From Leptospira levettii (GTDB taxonomy: Bacteria > Spirochaetota > Leptospiria > Leptospirales > Leptospiraceae), in the NCBI RefSeq assembly GCF_002812085.1, contig NZ_NPDM01000004.1, forward strand, positions 209,748 through 273,747: a stretch of DNA of 64,000 nucleotides. Direction: 5' to 3'. Positions 57,401-64,000 of the stretch are shown in pieces. Within the stretch, counting starts at the first letter, position 1. Each line of letters starts with the position of its first letter. Made by a program: the position numbers and the translations under genes. The notes under the pieces were generated by a model. The model saw only the letters and a program-made list of their open reading frames with translations. It had not been told where the DNA came from and ran no database searches.

Positions 57401-58081
57401 TTAGATTTTTTGAATTCTAATCCTACGATTGCCGGTAAACCGAATGGTACCATCCAAAATGCATGAATTTTCCATTTCAGCATGAAGGCTTTTTACCTGC
57501 TCTCTCATATTTTGAAGGAGAGCAATCACTTCAAGCGTACTATTGCATTGTAATTGAGTGAACAATTTTTCTTTGTCGTAATAGAGTGTCTGTAACTGTT
57601 GTTCCAAGAGGTTTGATAGAGAATCCTCATGAATGTTTTGACGGCTATCAACCGAAGTTTCCTCTATCATCAATTCACGAATTGGCTTGGTTAAGAATTC
57701 TTGGATTTCATTTAGGTCCTCATCATGAATGAGTGGTTCTAATGCGATAAGAATGTAGGTTGTTAAAGATGCTTTAATGATTAGATTTGGATCAGCTTCT
57801 CCAGTGTTAAAATTTTGGTATTGGATTTGAGTGTTGAGTTGTTTCCAATAACATTTGAGTTCAACATATTTAGAGAAAATTAGAACACTCAATTCTTCTT
57901 TGATTTCAACATCATCCAATATATCCAAAAATTGATGTATCATCGAATCAAACCAAAGGTGAATATTGGTATTTTGTTCTTCGGATTGCTCAAATCCAAT
58001 CATCCATTCAGTTATGTTTTCGGAGACTGAATTTTTAAAGTTTTGGTTAGAAAGTTTTTCTTTAATAAATTGTAATTCCAT
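57401..58081 (-). CDS. Helical protein sharing a repeat with its upstream neighbour
   Basis: I do not recognise this protein of about 226 residues. Residues 1-150 are helical and acidic (LWFDSMIHQFLDILDDVEIKEELSVL). The end holds LLEQQLQTLYYDKEKLFTQL and LEVIALLQNMREQV, clearly similar to a segment of the 58089-58346 protein. ATG 58081 is chosen: it lies 8 bases after that gene's stop and has GAGAG upstream, while the longer frame would need a TTG at 58150 and overlap it. It is the last gene of a three-gene run with the soluble chemoreceptor. Confidence 0.65.
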   Translation of the reverse strand: MELQFIKEKLSNQNFKNSVSENITEWMIGFEQSEEQNTNIHLWFDSMIHQFLDILDDVEIKEELSVLIFSKYVELKCYWKQLNTQIQYQNFNTGEADPNLIIKASLTTYILIALEPLIHDEDLNEIQEFLTKPIRELMIEETSVDSRQNIHEDSLSNLLEQQLQTLYYDKEKLFTQLQCNSTLEVIALLQNMREQVKSLHAEMENSCILDGTIRFTGNRRIRIQKI

Positions 58082-58088
58082 ATGCTCT

Positions 58089-58346
58089 CTATTGGTTTGA
58101 ATTTTTATGGAATCTATGATTCGGGATGTAGGCTTTAGAAATTGATTCAATTTGAATTCGATTTGTGTCTACTGTTCTGTAATTTTCTTTAAAAGAGTAG
58201 AGGTAAGTTAATTCCTTTTGTAAGTTTTGGAATTCATGAATGATTGCGTCTATGTCAGAAGAACCCAATTCTAATTCCAGTTCTTCTTTTTCCTTGTATA
58301 GCGCGACTATTTGAGATTCTAGTTGTTCTTCTAAAGTTGGATCCAT
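58089..58346 (-). CDS. Small coiled-coil repeat protein in the chemoreceptor operon
   Basis: This 85-residue protein has LEEQLESQIVALYKEKEELELELG followed by IDAIIHEFQNLQKELTYLYS. The unit recurs near the C-terminus of the next protein. The heptad-like spacing suggests coiled coil. It starts 15 bases after the MCP-Cache gene and ends 7 bases before the next gene's ATG. It may dock to the receptor or its partner; that is inference. Confidence 0.68.
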   Translation of the reverse strand: MDPTLEEQLESQIVALYKEKEELELELGSSDIDAIIHEFQNLQKELTYLYSFKENYRTVDTNRIQIESISKAYIPNHRFHKNSNQ

Positions 58347-58361
58347 TAACCATTAGACGAA

Positions 58362-59486
58362 TTACTTTTTCAAAACAGAAATAATATTGAATTCGACGAG
58401 TATACTCCAAGGACGTTTACTTTGGCCAATTCTCACTGGTTTCAAAATGCGAACCAAATTGTTTGTTTCCATTTGTGTATAGGAGTGTCCTTTTTGGATG
58501 GCTAGCAGTGCTTCTGTGTCAAGTCCCTCTACCTTGGAACCCAATTGATCAATTTCTGGATGTGAAGCAAAATTACCCTCATACGTTACAAGAGAGGTTG
58601 TTCCAATCCCAAATATCTTTTTGGGTGATAATTCTTTTTGGAGTTGTTCCAATGAAAAATCTGCGCCTAAAATTCCAGCAAATTTTGAATGTAAATACAA
58701 ATTAGTCATCAAACTGGTCATCTTGACTGTTTTACCTTCGATAGGATAGTCGTAAGGTTCCATCATCACATCTTCACCTAAATCTCGAGGTAAGATATAC
58801 CATTCATTTTCACCGGGAACATCATAACCTTGTAATGGTTCAATTGAAATACGACCAGTGTGGCGATGGCAATAGGGAACAAATCGACCTTTTGCATCAT
58901 GACCTTCTTTGTTTATGTATTCATGGTCCTTTTCATCGATAACATTTGGCTCACAACAAATAGCATAAGCTAACTGTTGTTCATTTTGTATTAAATATTC
59001 TTGTAGGATGAGTAGGAGGTGTTCTCTTTTCATACCTATATTTGCATGTACCAAACTTTGGATTAAAAATTTTAAGCCATACAATGAGGTTGCCATGATA
59101 TAGAATTTTGATTCTAATTCTTTTGCAATGTTATTTGCCCATAAATCTGCGTATTCTATGATGGATTGTTTTTCCATTTCGAGAACATCAGCATTGGCTT
59201 CTGAGTTTTCTAGATTGATTCTAGATAAAATTTCTGAGATTTTTTTAGTCGCTTCCGATGTTTGGAAGGACAATTTTGTGACTTCGTTTGCGACAATTTC
59301 AAAACCACGTCCGTGTTCACCGGCTCTAGCTGCTTCAATCGATGCATTTAATGCAAGTAAGTTGGTTTGTTTTGCGACTTGTTGAATGGAGGATGCAACC
59401 GAACCTATTTCTTTTGATCTTTCACCAAATGAATCAATAAGTTCTTTGAGTTTTTTCATACCCAAATTTGAATATTTGTCATCCAT
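58362..59486 (-). CDS. Soluble chemoreceptor with C-terminal Cache domain
   Basis: This 374-residue protein has no membrane helix. The N-terminus is a short MCP signalling hairpin (about 25-80) with tip [29 protein letters not shown]. The rest (about 110-374) resembles a double-Cache sensor: EPYDYPIEGKTVKMTSLMTNLYLHSKFAGILGADFSLEQLQKEL and WYILPRDLG. Cache domains normally face the periplasm and precede the MCP part; here the order is reversed and both lie in the cytoplasm. It begins a run with two helical proteins. The ligand is unknown. Confidence 0.82.
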   Translation of the reverse strand: MDDKYSNLGMKKLKELIDSFGERSKEIGSVASSIQQVAKQTNLLALNASIEAARAGEHGRGFEIVANEVTKLSFQTSEATKKISEILSRINLENSEANADVLEMEKQSIIEYADLWANNIAKELESKFYIMATSLYGLKFLIQSLVHANIGMKREHLLLILQEYLIQNEQQLAYAICCEPNVIDEKDHEYINKEGHDAKGRFVPYCHRHTGRISIEPLQGYDVPGENEWYILPRDLGEDVMMEPYDYPIEGKTVKMTSLMTNLYLHSKFAGILGADFSLEQLQKELSPKKIFGIGTTSLVTYEGNFASHPEIDQLGSKVEGLDTEALLAIQKGHSYTQMETNNLVRILKPVRIGQSKRPWSILVEFNIISVLKK

Positions 59487-59546
59487 CCTTACGCCATCCT
59501 TAAATCAGATTCTGTTCTTTAATGAGTATCGGAGTTACCAGTAATC

Positions 59547-61349
59547 TTATTGATATCCTGCCTGTTGCAATCGAAATAGTTTTTCATATTTTCCTTTTTT
59601 TGAAAGTAAGGTTTCGTGATCTCCCCATTCCGTTTTTTTACCCTGTTCTAAAACCAAAATTTTATCTGCCATTCTTACTGTTGAAAATCGATGAGAAATC
59701 AGAATGACTGTTTTTCCCATTGTGTGTTCCCTAAAGTGTTCGAATACTTTCATTTCTGCTTCGGCATCGATAGCAGACGTTGGTTCATCCAAGATTAAAA
59801 TATCTGCCTTTGATCTCATAAATGCTCTCGACAAAGCAATCTTTTGCCATTGTCCACCGGAAAGTTCTCTACCATCTTGGAACCATTTTCCTAAACGTGT
59901 TTGGTATCCCAAATCCAAACGTGTGACAAATTCGTGTGCCATACCTAATTTTGCTGCACTTATCCATTTTGATTCTGATTGAATTTGATTTACATCGCCC
60001 ATTCCAATATTGTCACCAACCTTAAATTGGTATTGGACAAAATTTTGAAAAATAACTCCAAATCTTTCTCTTAATGATTCTTCTTCCCAATCAACAAGAT
60101 TGATTCCATCTAAATAAATATTTCCTTTAGTTGGGGAATACAAACGAGTCAACAATTTGATTAATGTAGTTTTTCCCGATCCATTTTCGCCAACGATTGC
60201 TAGTTTTTCACCCGCAGGAATTTCGAAACTAATATCTGTTAGAGAATCATTTGTTGACCCAGGGTATAAAAAGGAAACTTGATCAAATACGATACCGGTT
60301 TTGCTGTTTGTATTTTTATAGACGCCTGTTTTTTTGGGTACTGGTAAGTTTAAGAAATCCATAAGGTTATCTATATATAAATGATCCTCGTAAATTCCAC
60401 CGAAGGCAGATAATGCATTTGCAAAAGTAGATTGTCCTTGGCGAAATATGACCAAATACATTGTCATTTCACCTAGAGTGATTTGTTTTTGTAAGGCAAG
60501 GCTGACAATCCAAATGTAAGATCCATAAAAGGCTAACTGGCTGATTAATCCTAAGAAAAAACTCACCACACTTTTTTTAATTGTTAGTTTTTTATCTTCT
60601 GCATAAATCTTCTGAAAATTGTTTTTGTATCGATTTAAAAATTCTTTTCCTAAGTTAAAGAGTAAAATTTCTTTTGCGTTATCTTCTCTTGCCATTAATG
60701 TTTCGAGATAAACTTGTTCTCTAGTTTCTTTTGCTTTCCATCGAAAGAGCCTGAAATTATGTGTAGAGAACTTTGTTTCGGCGATGAAAGTTGGTATAGC
60801 GGCTATGATCAAAATGATGGAAGCCAATGGAGACAATTTTACAAGTAATCCAAAAAAACTAACAATTGTGATAGAGGATTGTGCAATTGTAAAGAATCGA
60901 TTTACCATCGATAGAGGTTTGGATGAAGCCTCTGACCTTGCTTGGGTCATCTGATCATAAGTTTCTGAATTTTCAAATTGTGAAAGTTCTAACGTGATTG
61001 CTTTAGAAAGAATCCTTTCATTGACTTCTTGACCAAGTTTAATGCGTAGTAAGGTTGTGCAAAGATAGTATAACTTTTGAGCACCAAAATAAAATACCGT
61101 AATGAATCCTTCAATGTAAACATAAGTAGCCGTTTCAGAATAAAATAATTCATACCAATTTCCGGATTCAATTTTTGAATGTAAGATGGAATCGATTATG
61201 AGTTTTCCGATCCAGACCAAAGTTGAAGGAAACAATCCATTTAAGATGGTTAAAATCGAAATGAGTAATGTTAAAGTAGGGGAACTATAATAGGCAAGAC
61301 TAAACGCTATTTTGGATGATTGAACGATACGGAAAAAAGTACCCAACAT
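59547..61349 (-). CDS. ABC transporter with fused membrane and ATP-binding domains
   Basis: This 600-residue half-transporter of the exporter type has about six membrane helices in residues 15-310, then an ATPase domain from about 345. Walker A is IVGENGSGKTTLIKLL, the signature is ELSGGQWQKIALSRA, and Walker B is ADILILDEPTSAIDAEAE. The layout matches MsbA/lipid or multidrug exporters working as a dimer. The substrate is unknown. It stops 60 bases from the soluble chemoreceptor's start on the same strand, so it is probably a separate unit. Confidence 0.9.
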   Translation of the reverse strand: MLGTFFRIVQSSKIAFSLAYYSSPTLTLLISILTILNGLFPSTLVWIGKLIIDSILHSKIESGNWYELFYSETATYVYIEGFITVFYFGAQKLYYLCTTLLRIKLGQEVNERILSKAITLELSQFENSETYDQMTQARSEASSKPLSMVNRFFTIAQSSITIVSFFGLLVKLSPLASIILIIAAIPTFIAETKFSTHNFRLFRWKAKETREQVYLETLMAREDNAKEILLFNLGKEFLNRYKNNFQKIYAEDKKLTIKKSVVSFFLGLISQLAFYGSYIWIVSLALQKQITLGEMTMYLVIFRQGQSTFANALSAFGGIYEDHLYIDNLMDFLNLPVPKKTGVYKNTNSKTGIVFDQVSFLYPGSTNDSLTDISFEIPAGEKLAIVGENGSGKTTLIKLLTRLYSPTKGNIYLDGINLVDWEEESLRERFGVIFQNFVQYQFKVGDNIGMGDVNQIQSESKWISAAKLGMAHEFVTRLDLGYQTRLGKWFQDGRELSGGQWQKIALSRAFMRSKADILILDEPTSAIDAEAEMKVFEHFREHTMGKTVILISHRFSTVRMADKILVLEQGKKTEWGDHETLLSKKGKYEKLFRLQQAGYQ

Positions 61350-61462
61350 ACTGGTTAGATTGTTTTTGGAAGGATGTTTCGATAGCTTTTTTTAAGAAAA
61401 TCCAATGAAAACATTTAATTCCACTTTCCGAAATTTAATTCACTTGTTTCGATGTTTATCGT

Positions 61463-62194
61463 ATGTCAAAGGAAAGATTGGATAAAGTTCTAGGAAATTT
61501 TGGATTAGGATCTAGGTCCGATGTAAAAAAGGAAATTTACCAAGGTAATGTAAAAGTCAATGGAATCGTAGTGAAAGACCCTGGTTTTAAAATCACTTTA
61601 AATGATGTTGTTGTTTTTTATGAGGAAACTTTGATACGCAAAGAATTTTATTATTTCATGATGAATAAAGCTCCTGATTGTATTACCGCTACGGAAGACC
61701 CAAGAGAAAAGACTGTTATGGATTATCTAAGTGAAAGGCATAGAAACATGAATTTGTTTCCTGTTGGAAGATTGGATAAAGAAACAGAAGGGCTTTTACT
61801 TTTTACCACAGATGGAACTTTGGCTCATTATTATACTTCTCCTAAACATTTTGTTGAGAAAGAATACTATGCAGAAATTTCAGAACCAGTAACAAAAGAT
61901 GACATCATGAATTTTGAAACTGGAATTGTGTTAGATGATGGATACAAAACATTACCTGCTCGTCTTGCGATACCTGATGATACAAAACCTCACATAGTCA
62001 CAGTTTGGTTAAAAGAAGGGAAGTATCGTCAAATCAGGAGAATGTTCCAAAGTTTGAGTAAAGAAGTTATGTATTTAAAACGAGTGAAGATGGGTAATTT
62101 AAAGTTAGATCCGTCAATTCCGCTAGGAAGTTACAGAGAGTTGACAAATGAAGAAGAATCCCTTCTCAAACAAAAAATTCCGATCATTCAATAA
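61463..62194 (+). CDS. RsuA/RluB-family rRNA pseudouridine synthase
   Basis: This 243-residue protein has an N-terminal S4 RNA-binding domain (RLDKVLGNFGLGSRSDVKKEI) and a synthase domain with catalytic Asp in FPVGRLDKETEGLLLFTTDG. EGKYRQIRRMFQSL is the family's RNA-binding motif. Length fits RsuA, which modifies 16S rRNA. RluB/RluF-like targets are possible. It overlaps the converging thioesterase by 11 bases. Confidence 0.92.
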   Translation: MSKERLDKVLGNFGLGSRSDVKKEIYQGNVKVNGIVVKDPGFKITLNDVVVFYEETLIRKEFYYFMMNKAPDCITATEDPREKTVMDYLSERHRNMNLFPVGRLDKETEGLLLFTTDGTLAHYYTSPKHFVEKEYYAEISEPVTKDDIMNFETGIVLDDGYKTLPARLAIPDDTKPHIVTVWLKEGKYRQIRRMFQSLSKEVMYLKRVKMGNLKLDPSIPLGSYRELTNEEESLLKQKIPIIQ

Positions 62195-63014
62195 ATCTTT
62201 CTATTTTGTCAAAAAATGCTGCAGGTGCTCGCCTTGGCCTTGAGTTTGAAAGAGAGACAAATAGCTGTTCGTCTTTCATGCTTGCAAGTAGGTTTCCTTT
62301 TGAATCCAAAATATCTTGTCTGAAATAAAAACGGATTTTTTCAAAACTTTCGATCCAACTTAAGATTTTTACGTGTGTTCCGGGATCTATTGGTTTATAA
62401 ATTTGTATTTCCCCGCCCATAAAAAAAGTGGTAGAGTCTGTTTCTTTGATTAAGTTTAGATCGACAATTTCTTTAAAAAATAGGAAACGACCTTCTTCGA
62501 AAATTTTCCAAATAGAATCAGAAGGTAAATTCCAAAAACAATTCATATCACTGAAAGGAATGTAGTAATCATGTTCTACTGTGTTTTGATTTGTTGGTTT
62601 TGGGTGGATCGTAAATTGATAGGGTATGACACTTAATTTGGGAAGATTCGGAATTTTGATGATATTTCCATCCTTCAGCAATGTTGAGGTGGTTTCAATT
62701 TCGCATGCTTTTTTGCCATTGGAACCTACTATCGATTGTTTCCACAAGAGAGTTCCAGTATCCATGCCATAAACTTCCGATTCAACTGTCATTTCCGAAT
62801 TTACAAATTGTTGGTTGAGGAATCTTACATTAGTCGAACCAGGAACATAACTAATATTAGTGTTTAACATTAGTTCAATGGGATAACCAAATTCCCTTAA
62901 AACTTCACATCGTGCATCATAAGCAAACCGTTCATAGGTTCTGCTAGTAACATGTCGATTCCAATCCAAATCAAAGTGACGAGTAGACAAAGTTTTGCGG
63001 AAAATTTGATCCAT
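62184..63014 (-). CDS. Double hot-dog acyl-thioesterase-like protein
   Basis: This protein of about 276 residues appears to hold two hot-dog halves: HFDLDWNRHVTSRTYERFAYDARCEVLREFG at the N-terminus and DYYIPFSDMNCFWNLPSDSIWKIFEEGR after about 150. The DxNxHV-type motif at DLDWNRHV is in the usual thioesterase position. Likely substrates are acyl-ACP or acyl-CoA. ATG 63014 is preferred, with AAAGGTGG upstream; the longer frame to 63074 would need a TTG. The function is inferred. Confidence 0.75.
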   Translation of the reverse strand: MDQIFRKTLSTRHFDLDWNRHVTSRTYERFAYDARCEVLREFGYPIELMLNTNISYVPGSTNVRFLNQQFVNSEMTVESEVYGMDTGTLLWKQSIVGSNGKKACEIETTSTLLKDGNIIKIPNLPKLSVIPYQFTIHPKPTNQNTVEHDYYIPFSDMNCFWNLPSDSIWKIFEEGRFLFFKEIVDLNLIKETDSTTFFMGGEIQIYKPIDPGTHVKILSWIESFEKIRFYFRQDILDSKGNLLASMKDEQLFVSLSNSRPRRAPAAFFDKIERFIE

Positions 63015-63089
63015 TCCACCTTTCTTTCCATTTGAATGGAATGGTAAAGAAAAAATCTGGATTGAATGTACCAATCCATTCGTAATTTG

Positions 63090-63539
63090 TTAATTGTAAT
63101 TTTTCTGGAAATGGGTTTGGTACCACTGGCCAAATAAGAGCAATGAAGCTAATAAACATGTAATTGCAGGTACTGGAAAGATATAGATAAAACTCAAAGC
63201 TGAAATGGATGTGGTCCAAAAAATAACGAATAACAATAATTGTTCTTTAGAAGAACGTGTTAAATCATCATCCTTTATACATATCATCAATATTCCTATG
63301 ACAAGTAGAATTGATGCATCCAGAGCTAAACTCATTCCTTGGTAAAATTCATCAATAGTGTGATGTGAAATTCCATTTGGGAGTTCGACAAAAGTGCTTT
63401 CCATTGCAAGTATTGTTTGCTTTGTTTTTTCATTTGTTACGTTTTTTCTTGTTAGAGTTCCGATTGTATGTCCGACGAGAAAAAATAACATCAGACCAAG
63501 AGCTAAAAAAAGTTTCCATTTTTCTTTCATTTGTTTCAA
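63090..63539 (-). CDS. Small four-helix membrane protein, unknown
   Basis: This 149-residue protein has about four hydrophobic segments (10-28, 70-88, 100-120, 122-137). The loop between the first two contains TFVELPNGISHHTIDEFYQGMSLAL, which is the most recognisable soluble part. No enzyme motif is seen. It lies 75 bases upstream of the thioesterase start on the same strand. Function is unknown. Confidence 0.65.
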   Translation of the reverse strand: MKQMKEKWKLFLALGLMLFFLVGHTIGTLTRKNVTNEKTKQTILAMESTFVELPNGISHHTIDEFYQGMSLALDASILLVIGILMICIKDDDLTRSSKEQLLLFVIFWTTSISALSFIYIFPVPAITCLLASLLLFGQWYQTHFQKNYN

Positions 63540-63619
63540 TCATCCATTGCGATTTTAAATTCTAATTGCATATTACGAGAAAAATTGTAAAACATATTGT
63601 AAAAAAGGGAACTATTTCT

Positions 63620-64000
63620 TGAAAATAAATACTTTAAAAATAAAGCCAGAACTATCTGAGATAGTTGAAAGTATTTGGTTCTTTGAAAGCAATTTGGGAA
63701 TACCACGTTCCGAAAATTCCATTGTTGTTCCCCATAGTAGTGTAAAATTGATAGTTCCAATTTTTGGCAAATTGACAGCAGAAAATTCGAGATTATCTCA
63801 TGAATATCCTGAATCGAAAATTTTAGTAACTGGAATATGGGATCATCCAGTCTCAATATATTCTTCAAAAGTTAAAATTCAGACTCTCATTTTTCGTTTT
63901 ACAACAACAGGCGGATATCGTATATTTCCTTTTCCATTAAGTGAAATTACCAATCGAATATTGTATTTTTCTAATATTTTTGGGGAAGATGTGATAAAAA
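63620..64000 (+). CDS. AraC-type regulator, N-terminal part (3' end outside window)
   Basis: The frame from TTG 63620 (AAAGGGA upstream) runs to the window edge with no stop. It encodes 127 residues that include KPELSEIVESIWFFES, VPHSSVKLIVPIFG, and TGIWDHPVS. This pattern resembles the DUF6597 N-terminal sensor of many AraC-family regulators, and a C-terminal helix-turn-helix part is expected beyond 64000. No ATG lies in frame. An open minus-strand frame over 63536-63868 is its shadow. The ligand is unknown. Confidence 0.6.

Noticed and set aside
58081..58150. Possible frameshift joining the 85-residue and 226-residue helical proteins
   Set aside because: The first gene has a stop and the second has its own ATG with GAGAG 8 bases later; both copies of the repeat are complete, so two genes explain the sequence.
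63536..63868. Open minus-strand frame of 110 residues
   Set aside because: The plus strand over the same bases encodes an AraC-type N-terminus with recognisable segments; the minus-strand protein is Phe/Ser/Asn-rich and not gene-like.

Overview
The window looks like a chromosomal segment of a spirochaete of the genus Leptospira. It is AT-rich (roughly 38-40% GC by eye), has many spirochaete-style lipoprotein signals, unlinked tRNA genes, and many genes with only a generic or leptospiral look. The genus is an inference from gene content and protein style. The species cannot be fixed from sequence alone.

Layout. 1-5.9 kb (+): 3' part of tgt, a STAS protein, a DUF4398/LysM lipoprotein, nadC and rel. 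5.9-7.3 kb (-): a GH13 enzyme. 7.3-12.6 kb (+): a tight run of a family-5 solute-binding lipoprotein, a kinase-fold protein, a GT-C-type membrane protein and pgeF. 12.5-17.0 kb (-): pgm, argD, leuB and a receiver protein with Glu at the phospho-acceptor site. 17-24.6 kb: a TTG-start aminotransferase, a YprB-like exonuclease, a CBS protein, tRNA-Ile/tRNA-Ala, hemW, tRNA-CAT, a bifunctional-nuclease-family protein, a phasin-like protein, an MFS carrier and a two-ACT protein. 24.7-29 kb: an outer-membrane protein, a PilZ protein, a TPP riboswitch with thiC, and a DUF433/DUF5615 toxin-antitoxin pair. 29-33.6 kb (-): trxA, a metallo-beta-lactamase/double cNMP-binding protein, and an acyl-CoA dehydrogenase. 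33.7-36.6 kb: small and exported proteins, panD, a Panacea-type protein and lipB. 36.6-40.2 kb (+): sensor, STAS/zinc-ribbon protein, murJ. 40.2-45.9 kb (-): ileS, an LRR lipoprotein and a 723-residue membrane coiled-coil protein. 46-50.7 kb: a chemoreceptor, a SCO-like protein, speD and a second GH13 enzyme. 50.7-53.8 kb (-): a GT-C glycosyltransferase, a Cys-rich protein, a DPM1-like GT2 and a STAS protein. 54-57.4 kb: a DinB-like protein, an IS1595/ISXO2-type insertion sequence and an odd SDR protein. 57.4-59.5 kb (-): a soluble chemoreceptor with a C-terminal Cache domain plus two helical proteins that share a repeat. 59.5-64 kb: ABC exporter, RsuA-like synthase, acyl-thioesterase, a small membrane protein and the 5' end of an AraC-type regulator.

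How they work together. Core metabolism (NAD, thiamine, pantothenate, leucine, arginine, spermidine, lipoate, queuosine, haem chemistry) sits among signalling genes: three STAS proteins, two chemoreceptors, a PilZ protein, a two-cNMP-domain protein and a degenerate receiver. The parts I find least explained by known systems are four. The soluble MCP-Cache operon at 57.4-59.5 kb has a shared helical repeat. The kinase-fold/GT-C pair lies at 9.2-11.8 kb. The IS at 54.6-55.8 kb has a transposase frame with no canonical start, and its target duplication rebuilds a neighbour's stop codon. TGAC(N2)GTCA palindromes sit at two starts in the glycosyltransferase cluster. No rRNA, CRISPR array, prophage or replication origin was seen.
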